Positions 17,931 through 26,191 of a stretch of 31,354 bases of DNA are shown in pieces. A program made the translations under genes and the position numbers. Every line of letters starts with the position of its first letter. The first letter of the stretch is position 1. The stretch is from positions 1-31,354 of the forward strand of contig CAJMRY010000012.1 in the NCBI GenBank assembly GCA_905215935.1, read 5' to 3'. Source of the stretch: an uncultured bacterium (lineage in GTDB: Bacteria > Bacillota > Clostridia > TANB77 > CAG-508). Under the pieces are notes generated by a model. The model did not search any database. It saw only the letters and a program-made list of their open reading frames with translations, and was not told the DNA's origin.

Positions 17931-18524
17931 ATGAATAAAAAATTTCAAGAAAGAATAAATGAACTATTATCAAAAAAAATCTATACATACGAAGAATTAT
18001 CAAAAAAATTAGGAATAAAATCAAAAGGAACAATTGCTAAATATGCAAATGGTCAAATTAAAAATCCAAGTTTTAGTACAGTAGAAAAAATTGCTAATTT
18101 ATATAATGTCTCACCTAGTTGGCTTATTGGCTTTTCCGAAAATAAATATATCAATACAAAAGCTGATGAATATGTAAAAATTAAAGTATTGAATGGTGAA
18201 TCCAATGATAATATAATAATCTCTAAAATGCTAACAAAATCTAATGATTACATTGCTTTTAATCAAAAAGATGATAGTTTAAGTCCTGAATTTTTAAAAG
18301 GTGATAAATTGTTAATTAGATGTCAATCTATATATAAGTCAGAAGACATTTGTGCGATTGATTATAAAAATGAAATATTGATAAGAAAAATAATAAAAAC
18401 AGATATTGGTTTAATTTTAAAGCCTATAAATACAGATTATGAACCAATAGTTTGTTTAGAAAAAGATATAAAAAATCTAAAAGTTCTAGGAATTGTTATA
18501 AAATCAGAGCGATTTTTGAAATAA
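17931..18524 (+). CDS. XRE repressor with S24/LexA-like C-terminal domain
   Basis: 197 residues from the ATG at 17931, which has TTAGGGGG before it; an upstream extension of the frame would cover the promoter and is rejected. The N-terminal helix-turn-helix spans about 15-70 (YEELSKKLGIKSKGTIAKYA, SPSWLIGFSENK). The C-terminal part resembles the LexA/CI S24 fold (YIAFNQKDDSLSPEFLKGDKL, RKIIKTDIGLILKPIN), but I cannot see the catalytic Ser-Lys pair clearly, so self-cleavage is uncertain. It is likely a CI-type regulator acting on the shared intergenic region. Confidence 0.85.
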   Translation: MNKKFQERINELLSKKIYTYEELSKKLGIKSKGTIAKYANGQIKNPSFSTVEKIANLYNVSPSWLIGFSENKYINTKADEYVKIKVLNGESNDNIIISKMLTKSNDYIAFNQKDDSLSPEFLKGDKLLIRCQSIYKSEDICAIDYKNEILIRKIIKTDIGLILKPINTDYEPIVCLEKDIKNLKVLGIVIKSERFLK

Positions 18525-18661
18525 ATTATTAGCATAATACATATATATTAACAAATATTATTATATATGTATTATTATCTGAATGCAACTTTATCTTATT
18601 AAAATATAACACGAAATTAATATATATTTACTATTCACATCTCATTTTAAAGTACATACTA

Positions 18662-18731
18662 GCCTAAGCTAAGTGTTTAATATATATTTTTTAAAACTTT
18701 AAAAAATATATATTAAACACTTAGCTTAGGC
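18662..18731. repeat. 70-bp perfect palindrome
   Basis: Two 34-base arms (18662-18695 and 18698-18731) are exact reverse complements with only AC between them; the outer end is GCCTAAGCTAAGTG. No gene is inside. The 291-base gap between the XRE gene and the phospholipase-like gene holds only this element and AT-rich sequence. It can serve as a bidirectional terminator, but its length and the related stretch at 8474-8513 suggest a small mobile or repeat element. Confidence 0.8.
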
Positions 18732-18815
18732 GGTAACTATCTTCATCTAAATAAAATCGCTATGAATTGTAACAATAAATAATTCAATAATAAAAACAAT
18801 ATCTAATATTTTTTA

Positions 18816-19506
18816 CTATTTTTCTAAATTTATATTATTAATAAAATTTATTATCTTGTTTGCTATTTCCTCAAAAAAATCTTCAAATTCCTCTTGTGTA
18901 AATATCTCATAATTTAAATTATTATCTATTATATTTGCATTTTCTCTCTCTTCATTTATATAATCTATTGATTTGCTTATATCCATTGCATTAATATTAA
19001 TAATATCAATTACATTAGATTTCTTTATTAAAGACTCATCATATGTTGGTGTCACTATATATCCTTTAGAAAACAAATAATCTGCAAATGTTTTAAAATC
19101 TCTTTGCTTAATCTTTCTTACTATTTCATGATCACCTTTCTTTACTTTTTCGCCTAATACTTTTAGTCCGTACTATTTCTCCAGCATCAAATAGTACTTT
19201 TTTATTATAGAATTCTCTATTCCATAAATTATCTGTCATTAAATGAGTTAAATATCCTAATACTACTTTATTATCAAGATTGTGATTATATTGTTCGTAA
19301 AATATTTTGTAACCACTAAATCTTTCCTTCTGATATGCATCATAATGAGCATCACTATGCTTTACTATATTGGATACATCTTTTATTAAATATCCATTTA
19401 AAATATCTGGTAAAATATTACCAAATATAAAATCATTTTTGTTTTCTATCTCTACTCTATCTAAAATCTTTTTAGCAGTTGCTAAATGAATTCCCCAAGA
19501 TGGCAT
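18816..19506 (-). CDS. Zinc-dependent phospholipase C-like protein, needs one +1 shift at CGG
   Basis: The N-terminal part (from ATG 19506) reads MPSWGIHLATAKKIL, GNILPDI, KHSDAHY and GYLTHLMTDNLWNREF, which resembles the His/Asp-rich S1/P1-phospholipase-C-like family often annotated as a putative hydrolase. It then breaks after DAGEIV: GTA C GGA CTA. Skipping C19170 gives GLKVLGEKVKKGDHEIVRKI and joins the downstream frame that ends at 18816, for 229 residues. Conventional reading would make a 124-residue chain and leave 18816-19076 as a second orphan frame without a ribosome site. The C-terminal half is acidic and helical. Function is inferred from the N-terminal motif only. The start follows AGGAGGTAAG. 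Confidence 0.78.
19167..19170 (-). other. +1 frameshift site in the phospholipase-like gene, GTA C GGA
   Basis: In-frame CGG at complement of 19170-19168. Skipping C19170 gives Gly113 and merges two frames. Confidence 0.75.
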
Positions 19507-19525
19507 TTCTTACCTCCTTTATATA

Positions 19526-20110
19526 TTATAATGTAACCAAGTTTGTTTCTTTTATAGCACATTCTCTTAACTTATTGTATACTTCATATGTTATTTGCAC
19601 ATCTGCTAATCCTCTATGTGCATTTTCATAATTTATATCAAATTTTTTAGCTAAAGTTCCTAATTTGTAATTCGGAACATCTTGCAATACTTTTTTTGCA
19701 ATTCTCATTGTATCTATAAAATCATTTTTCAAATGCACATCTAAATATTTCTCACATTTATCATATATAAAATTAATATCAAAATTAACATTATGTCCCA
19801 TGATAATATTATCTTCTGTAAAATCTAAAAACTCTTGTAAAACTTCATTTATCTCTTTTCCTTCTTTTATCATATCATTTGTTATTCCTGTTAATCTTGT
19901 AATAAATGGATTTAATTTATAATCTACTTTTATTAAAGATTCATATTTCGCAATAATTTTATTTTGTTTTACTTTTATTGCTCCTATTTCTATAATATCA
20001 TTCTCTTTTGGAGATAAACCTGTTGTTTCTATATCTACTAATACATAATTGTCTACCCATTGTAGTAAACTATTTCCTTTCTGCTTTCTATCTTTATACA
20101 TTGATTGCAT
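19526..20110 (-). CDS. DnaQ-like 3'-5' exonuclease (DEDDh)
   Basis: 194 residues from the ATG at 20110, which has AAGGGTG upstream; earlier start codons overlap the -10 box and cannot be in the mRNA. Exo I is VDIETTGLSPKENDIIEIGAI, Exo II GHNVNFDINFIYDKC, Exo III HRGLADVQITYEVY (DEDDh type). The domain resembles the PolC or DinG exonuclease module; as a stand-alone protein it may trim RNA or DNA ends. It has its own consensus promoter and lies 19 bases upstream of the phospholipase-like gene, so both are probably one transcript. Confidence 0.9.
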   Translation of the reverse strand: MQSMYKDRKQKGNSLLQWVDNYVLVDIETTGLSPKENDIIEIGAIKVKQNKIIAKYESLIKVDYKLNPFITRLTGITNDMIKEGKEINEVLQEFLDFTEDNIIMGHNVNFDINFIYDKCEKYLDVHLKNDFIDTMRIAKKVLQDVPNYKLGTLAKKFDINYENAHRGLADVQITYEVYNKLRECAIKETNLVTL

Positions 20111-20141
20111 TTTATTCACCCTTATTTTATTATTTTTTTCC

Positions 20142-20170
20142 ATTATATAAACGTTTGTTCTTTTTGTCAA
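20142..20170 (-). promoter_or_regulatory. Consensus promoter of the DnaQ-like gene
   Basis: Minus strand TTGACA (20170-20165), 17-base spacer, TATAAT (20147-20142). It places the transcript start near 20135 and so decides the start codon at 20110. Confidence 0.85.
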
Positions 20171-20182
20171 GTACATAAATAA

Positions 20183-20247
20183 AAAGAGAATTCCTAAAAT
20201 TTACTATCACCTTAAAAGTATATAGCTTATTTTAGTATCCTCTCTTT
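20183..20247 (-). terminator. Terminator of the ABC exporter operon
   Basis: Minus strand arms AAAGAGAG...CTAAAAT and ATTTTAG...TTCTCTTT with a T-rich tail, between the exporter stop and the DnaQ-like promoter. Confidence 0.6.
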
Positions 20248-20287
20248 AATATTGGTAAATCCAAAAATAATTACTCACAAATTCATT

Positions 20288-22145
20288 TTACTCTATTTCA
20301 TCTTTACAGTCTTCAAACTGAGAATTATATAAATCCGCATAAAAGCCTTGTTTTTCTAGTAACTCTTCATGTGTTCCTTGTTCTACAATATCACCTTGAT
20401 TCATTACTAAAATTAAATCTGCATTTTTTATTGTTGATAATCTATGTGCAATAATAAAACTTGTTCTTCCTTTCATTAAATTATCCATAGCAGATTGTAT
20501 TTGTTCTTCTGTTCTTGTATCTATAGAACTTGTCGCCTCATCTAATATCAATATTTTAGGATTTGCTAGAATTACACGAGCTATTGTTAAAAGTTGTTTT
20601 TGTCCTGCAGAAACATTACTTGATTCTTCATTTAAAATCATATCATATGAATTAGGAAGAGTTTTTATGAAATGATGTACATGAGCAGCTTTTGCCGCTT
20701 CTATTACTTCAGAATCTGTAGCATCAGGTTTTCCATATTTTATATTTTCTTTTACACTTCCTCCAAATAGCCATGTATCTTGAAGTACCATACCAAATAA
20801 ACTTCTAAGTTCACCACGATTGAAATCTTTTATATTATGTCCGTCTATTAATATTTTTCCGCTATTTACATCATAGAATCTCATTAACAATTTTACTATT
20901 GTTGTTTTTCCAGCACCTGTTGGTCCAACAATTGCAATTTTTTGTCCTTCATTAATTTTTGCATTAAAATCATTTATAATAATTTTATTTTCATTATATC
21001 CAAAATGTACATGTTCAAACTCTACATTTCCCTTTATGCCGTTTATATTTACAGGATTTTCTATAGTTCCGAACTTCTTCTTCCTCTTCTAAGAATTCAA
21101 ATATTCTTTCTGCTGCCGCTACCATAGATTGAAGCATACTTGATACTTGTGCAATTTGCATAATAGGCCCGAGTAAATTGTTTATTATATTGTATAAATG
21201 ATTGAATATTTCCTACTGTTATTTTTCCATTTGCTGCTAAATATCCACCTAAAATAGCAACTAATACATATCCAATATTACCTATAAAATTCATTATTGG
21301 ATGCATTACACCTGATAAAAATTGAGATTTCCAAGCAGAATGATATAATTCATCATTTGCCTTTTTAAAATTCTCTATTTCCTCATCTTCACCATTAAAT
21401 ACTTTAACAATTGTATGTCCTCCAAAAACTTCTTCTACCCTTCCATTAACATGACCTAAATAATCTTGTTGCTTTTTAAAATATTTTTGTGATTTTCCAA
21501 CAACCCATTTTACAACTACTGCTGTAACTGGTAATATTATTAAAGATACTATTGTCATACTAAAACTAATAGAAAACATCATAATTAATATTCCAACCAC
21601 TGTACAAATTGCTGTTATAATTTGTGTAATACTTTGATTTAAATTCATACTTAAAGTATCAATATCATTAGTTAAAATAGATAATACTTCCCCATTTGTC
21701 TTTTTATCAAAATAATTCATTGGTAATTTATTTATTTTCTTTGTTAAATCATTTCTTAACTTATATGTCAATTTTTGAGAAACACTTGTCATTGTAAATC
21801 CTTGTATAAGTGAAAATCCGGCTACTGGTAATATATAATACTAATAATGTTAATAATATATTTGCTATTTTTTCAAAATTAATTTCACCTGCCCCAAAAA
21901 TTTTACCTACTAATCCGATTGAATATTTCTGTTGTTGCATTTCCTAAAATTTTAGGTCCTACAACAGAAAAAATAGTACTTCCTACTGAAAATATTAATA
22001 CAATTAATAAAGCTAGTTTATAATTTGCAAGATAGCCTTTTATTAATTTTTTAGTTGTACCTTTAAAATCCTTTGCTTTTTCTACATTTCCTGGTCCTTT
22101 TGGTCCCATACCTCCCATTGGAGGTTTTCTTACATTTTCAGCCAT
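20288..22145 (-). CDS. ABC exporter subunit (heterodimer half B), needs four +1 shifts at CGG
   Basis: Conventional reading gives five fragments, but a single 617-residue ABC exporter half appears when C is skipped at 21917 (AAT C GGA), 21820 (AGC C GGA), 21171 (ACT C GGG) and 21071 (GTT C GGA). All segments then have whole codon numbers (76, 32, 216, 33, 260). Joined text reads as expected: TEIFNGLVGKIF, LVLYITSSGFSLIQGFTM, SFIQYNKQFTGPIMQIAQVSSMLQSMVAAAERIFE and EFLEEEEVGTIENPV. Six membrane helices precede the nucleotide-binding domain with Walker A GPTGAGKTT, signature NVSAGQKQL (LSGGQ altered), Walker B ILILDEATSSID and AHRLST; the catalytic Glu and His are present. It starts at ATG 22145, overlapping the stop of half A by one base (TAATG). 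The N-terminus is a Met/Gly/Pro-rich tail. The pair probably exports drugs or peptides. Confidence 0.92.
21068..21071 (-). other. +1 frameshift site 4 in exporter half B, GTT C GGA
   Basis: In-frame CGG at complement of 21071-21069; recovered Gly358. Confidence 0.9.
21168..21171 (-). other. +1 frameshift site 3 in exporter half B, ACT C GGG
   Basis: In-frame CGG at complement of 21171-21169; recovered Gly325. The only site followed by GGG. Confidence 0.9.
21817..21820 (-). other. +1 frameshift site 2 in exporter half B, AGC C GGA
   Basis: In-frame CGG at complement of 21820-21818; recovered Gly109. The only site preceded by a codon ending in C, so here either C of CC could be the extra one. 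Confidence 0.85.
21914..21917 (-). other. +1 frameshift site 1 in exporter half B, AAT C GGA
   Basis: In-frame CGG at complement of 21917-21915; recovered Gly77. Confidence 0.88.
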
Positions 22146-24392
22146 TATTCCAATTCCTCCTTTGAAAGCTGTGATAGTGCAATTTCTTTATATGTCTCAT
22201 TATTTTTCATTAAGTCTTCATGCTTGCCTATTCCTACAATTTTTCCATCATCTAGTACAATAATTTGGTCTGCATTTAATATTGTACTAATTCTTTGTGC
22301 TACTATAATTACTGTTTTATCTTTTGTCCTCTCACTAAGTGCTGTTCGCAAAGTTACATCTGTTTTTAAATCTAATGCTGAAAAACTATCATCAAAAACA
22401 AATATTTCTGGATCTTTTGCAATAGCTCTTGCTATTGACAAACGTTGTTTTTGTCCTCCTGATACATTAGTTCCACCTTGTGAGATTTCTGAATTATACT
22501 TTTCTTGTTTTGCAGATATAAATTCTTCTGCTTGTGCAATTTTAGCCGCTTCTATCATACGAACATCTGACATATTCTTATCACTATATTTAATATTTGA
22601 TTCTATAGTACCTGAGAATAATACTCCTTTTTGAGGAACAAATCCAATAATATCACGAAGAGTTTTTAAAGATATGTCTTTTATATTTACTCCATCTATT
22701 AATAGTTCCCCACCTGTTACATCATAAAGACGTGGAATCAAGTTTACTATAGTAGACTTACCACTACCAGTACTTCCTATAATAGCAGTTACTTCTCCTG
22801 GTTTTGCTGTAAATGTAATATCATTTAAAATCTCTGAATCAGCATCTGGGTATCTAAATGATACATCTTTAAATTCTACATATCCCTTCTTATCTTTATT
22901 TAATTCTTTTGTCTCTTTGGCATCTTTTATAGATTCTTTTGTTTCTAATATTTCATTAATACGTTTTGCTGAAACAGATGCTCTTGGAAGCATAATTGAA
23001 ATCATAGATATCATTAAAAATGCCATAACAATTTGCATTGTATATTGGATAAATGCCATCATATCTCCAACTTGCATTGTACCTTGATCTACCGCCTTTG
23101 CTCCTGACCATATAATTAAAAGTGTAATTCCATTCATTATAAACATAAGTGCAGGCATCATAATACTCATTGCACGGTTAACAAAAATATTTGCTTTCAT
23201 TAAATCTATATTTGCCATATCAAATCTTGCTTCTTCTGATTTCTCTTTATTAAATGCTCTAATTACAGGAAGTCCTGTTAAAATCTCACGAGCAACTAAA
23301 TTTAATTTATCAATTAAACTTTGTAATTTTTTAAATTTAGGCATTGCTATAATAAATAAAATCATAACTATACTAATAATTAAAACAATTGCAAGACCTA
23401 TAATCCAGACAATAGAATTTGCTTTATTAGATAATACCTTGAAAAATCCACCTATTCCTATAATTGGAGCATAAATTACAACTCTGAAAAGCATTGTAAT
23501 TAAATTTTGAATTTGCTGAATATCATTTGTATTTCTTGTAATTAGTGATGCTACTCCAAATTCTCTAAACTCCTTACTTGAAAACTTTAGAACCTTTCTA
23601 AAAACTCTTTCTCTTAATATTCTTCCTAAAGTTGCTGCCACTTTAGAAGATAAAAGCATTATTACAACAGCAGAAGCCATACTAAGTAATGCTACTCCAA
23701 GCATTCTAAGTCCTGAAAAGAAAATATATTCATTTTGCAATTTTGATGTATCAATTCCAACTGCTTCATATTCTGATTTAATCTCAGCAATTGCTGCACT
23801 TGCTAATATTGTATCTGGCATTTCCCCAAATTTCTTATTTAATTCTTCTATCATTTGACTTGTTTGTTCTTGTGGCATATTTTTTATAATATCTAATAAA
23901 GACATCTGGCTTAAAATAGCTTTTTGCTCTTCTGTAGCATTTTCTAATATCTGTTTTTTTAAATTTGCCATTGTTTCTTCATTTTGCAGTGAAGAAATTG
24001 CCATTAGTGGTTTTTCCATTATATTTCCTAAATTTTCTTCTTGCTCTTTATCTAATTTTCTTTTTAGATATAAATCTTCTGTTTCAAGTTTAGGATACTT
24101 TTTTAAGTTTTTATCATACTCTTCATTAGAAGTAGTATTTTTGCTAATAAGTTCATAATTTTCTAATATGTCATCATCATCATTTGATAATAATAATAAA
24201 TTGTCCATTTGAGATTTTCTTATTACTTCTGGTGAAGTTTCTTCAATTCCTCCTTGTTGTATACCGAACATTTACAATCTTTGATGTATAATCAGGCAAA
24301 GCTAAATCTGCCATTGCTTGAACACATAAAAGAATAATAATTATAAGTACATGAGCTTTAGTTTGCTTTAGGTTACTTAATATTTTTAACAT
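22145..24392 (-). CDS. ABC exporter subunit (heterodimer half A), needs one +1 shift at CGG
   Basis: The conventional frame would begin inside the first helix region at 24271. The true start is ATG 24392: it encodes a basic N-terminus, a first membrane helix (HVLIIIILLCVQAMADLALP) and DYTSKIVNV, then C GGT ATA. Skipping C24266 gives DYTSKIVNVGIQQGGIEE, the usual wording for this exporter family, and a 748-residue protein with Gly43. A large extracytoplasmic insertion (about residues 50-210) separates helices 1 and 2. The nucleotide-binding domain has Walker A GSTGSGKST, signature NVSGGQKQR, but a degenerate Walker B end (FVFDDSFSALD, Asp for Glu) and Q for the switch His (AQRIST). That is the classic non-catalytic half of a heterodimeric exporter, matching the competent half B. 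Its start lies 4 bases after the TetR stop. Confidence 0.93.
24263..24266 (-). other. +1 frameshift site in exporter half A, GTT C GGT
   Basis: In-frame CGG at complement of 24266-24264; recovered Gly43 in KIVNVGIQQGG. Confidence 0.92.
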
Positions 24393-24396
24393 TCCT

Positions 24397-25014
24397 TTAT
24401 TTCCTCTCTTTCTTCATTATTCCAAATTTTAAATAATTAATCATTTTTAGATAATCTTCCCTGGCTATTTTTTTATCTTGATATTTTAAACTGGTTATAA
24501 CTGCTTTTTTTGTTATATTATCTAACATTTTTATAATTAATTTCATATCATCTTCGTTTTCAACTTTTAAATTTTCTTTATTTATAAAATTATAATATTC
24601 TGATATCTCTTTTGGTTTGTATTTTTTCATTGTGGATAAAAAAATTCCATCTTCACTATTCTTCATATTTTCAAAAATGTTTTTATATAATCTAATCTCT
24701 TCTTCTTCCATACATTGTGCTAAAATTTGATCATACATAGAAATAAACACTTCAAATATATCTCCATTTGTTTTATAAAAAGTTTCCTCAGTGCTTTTAT
24801 TAACCATCATTACATGATTGCTTATAATATATTCTAGTAAATCCTGCTTGGTTTCAAAATACTGATAAAAACTTCCTCTTGCAATTTCTGCATCTTCTAC
24901 TATATTTTTTATTGATGTTTCTGAAAATGGTACTCTTGCAAATTCTTTTTTTGCAGCCTTGATTATTTTTTCTTTTTTTTCTTCTGACAATTTTATGAAA
25001 GTTTCCTTTGGCAT
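24397..25014 (-). CDS. TetR-family regulator of the ABC exporter
   Basis: 205 residues. The N-terminal helix-turn-helix is TSIKNIVEDAEIARGSFYQY followed by FETKQDLL, the TetR signature. The C-terminal ligand domain is helical with no recognisable relative. Start ATG 25014 has GAGAAGAGGTG before it. It is the first gene of the tetR-half A-half B operon, and its promoter contains two perfect TetR-type operators, so autorepression that lifts on binding an exporter substrate is likely. The inducer is unknown. Confidence 0.9.
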   Translation of the reverse strand: MPKETFIKLSEEKKEKIIKAAKKEFARVPFSETSIKNIVEDAEIARGSFYQYFETKQDLLEYIISNHVMMVNKSTEETFYKTNGDIFEVFISMYDQILAQCMEEEEIRLYKNIFENMKNSEDGIFLSTMKKYKPKEISEYYNFINKENLKVENEDDMKLIIKMLDNITKKAVITSLKYQDKKIAREDYLKMINYLKFGIMKKERK

Positions 25015-25105
25015 TTTTTCACCTCTTCTCTAATAGGACTTAATTTAACTTTTGTAGTATCTTCACTTCCTACATAATAAATATTTTATGTCATAATAAG
25101 CAATA

Positions 25106-25150
25106 ATGACACGGTGTCATTATTATAAGTGACACCGTGTCATTTGTCAA
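25106..25150 (-). promoter_or_regulatory. Exporter promoter with twin palindromic operators
   Basis: Minus strand TTGACA (25150-25145), 17-base spacer, TATAAT (25127-25122). TGACACCGTGTCA/TGACACGGTGTCA palindromes occur twice: one (25129-25143 with flanks) fills the spacer and the other (25106-25120) follows the -10. Both are 13-base dyads with a single central base and are reverse complements of each other. Repressor binding would block RNA polymerase directly. Confidence 0.9.
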
Positions 25151-25198
25151 TATATATTTTGTTATTTTTATGTAAATTCTATGTGAACTAAACTTTAA

Positions 25199-26050
25199 CT
25201 AAATCTCGATTGCCTTAATTACATCATCTATGCTATTATCTGGCGTTGAAGCTCCTGCCATTATTCCCACTTTTTCAAATTTTTTTACAGTACTTACATC
25301 TAATTCGTCTTTTGTTTCTACTATCATCGTATTTTCGCAATTTTCTCTTGCTATATCATATAATTTTTTTGTATTCGAGCTATTTTTCCCTCCAATAATA
25401 ATCATACATTGTACTTTTTTCGAAATTTCACAAGTTTCTTCTTGTCTTATTTTTGTTGCATTACAAATAGTATTTTTTACTTGTAACTCTACATCATCAT
25501 CTATTTTTTCCTTTATTTGCCTAACATAAGAATTAAATTTTTCTAAGCTAAATGTAGTTTGTACAATTATTAATAATTTTTTAATATTTGAATCTTTAAA
25601 TGCTTTAATTGCTTCATCAATTTCTTCTTTTGTCTCTATTAAATATGAATCTTTTCCACAAAAACTAATTGTTCCTAAACTCTCTGGATGATTTTTTCCT
25701 CCTATTAAGAAAATGTAATATCCTTTACTTGCATGTTCATCTGCAATTTTATGTATTTTTAAAACATTTGGGCATGTAAAATCAAAAATTTCTATATCTA
25801 ATTTTTTAGCTTTATGATAAATTTCTTTTGCAATTCCATGTGCTCTTATTATTACTTTATTATTTGAATCTTCTACTCTTTCTACTATTTTTAATCCTAA
25901 TTTTTCTAATTTTCTTATCACTTGCCCATTATGAACTAATTCTCCTAAACAAGATACGTTCTTATGTTTCTTTAGTTTTTCTTCTGCCTTTTGAACTGCA
26001 TTTCTTACTCCATAGCAAAAACCTGCAGTCTTACCTAGTACAATTTCCAT
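25199..26050 (-). CDS. ispH: 4-hydroxy-3-methylbut-2-enyl diphosphate reductase
   Basis: Last enzyme of the MEP pathway, making IPP and DMAPP from HMBPP with a [4Fe-4S] cluster. The 283 residues contain the three cluster cysteines C12 (TAGFCYGVRNAV), C93 (DFTCPNV) and C196 (NTICNATKIRQEE). The substrate ligands H40, H71, H121 and E123 (GGKNHPES) and QTT at 164-166 are in place, as is GASTPDNSID at the end. Preceded by GAAGGGAA. It is 141 bases downstream of ispG on the same strand. Stop TAG. Confidence 0.96.
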   Translation of the reverse strand: MEIVLGKTAGFCYGVRNAVQKAEEKLKKHKNVSCLGELVHNGQVIRKLEKLGLKIVERVEDSNNKVIIRAHGIAKEIYHKAKKLDIEIFDFTCPNVLKIHKIADEHASKGYYIFLIGGKNHPESLGTISFCGKDSYLIETKEEIDEAIKAFKDSNIKKLLIIVQTTFSLEKFNSYVRQIKEKIDDDVELQVKNTICNATKIRQEETCEISKKVQCMIIIGGKNSSNTKKLYDIARENCENTMIVETKDELDVSTVKKFEKVGIMAGASTPDNSIDDVIKAIEI

Positions 26051-26191
26051 ATATAATACATTCCCTTCTTAAACAAGCTAAGATTTTTTAAATTATTTTT
26101 CATAAAAATTTGATTACAATTTACAGGCTTATTTATATAAAATAATAGTATGAATCTAATTTTAAAGCTATGAATTGTAATAAAACCTATT

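Noticed and set aside
1611..24271. Independent pseudogenes or random indel errors in seven genes
   Set aside because: All breaks are the same base in the same codon phase before Gly. None lies in the many A or T runs where random indels usually fall, and sequence on both sides stays conserved. A motif-specific artefact remains possible and is listed under the main finding.
18759..26180. Shared 14-base string GCTATGAATTGTAA at 18759-18772 and 26167-26180
   Set aside because: Both lie in AT-rich gaps. The match is short and lacks flanking similarity, so chance is likely.
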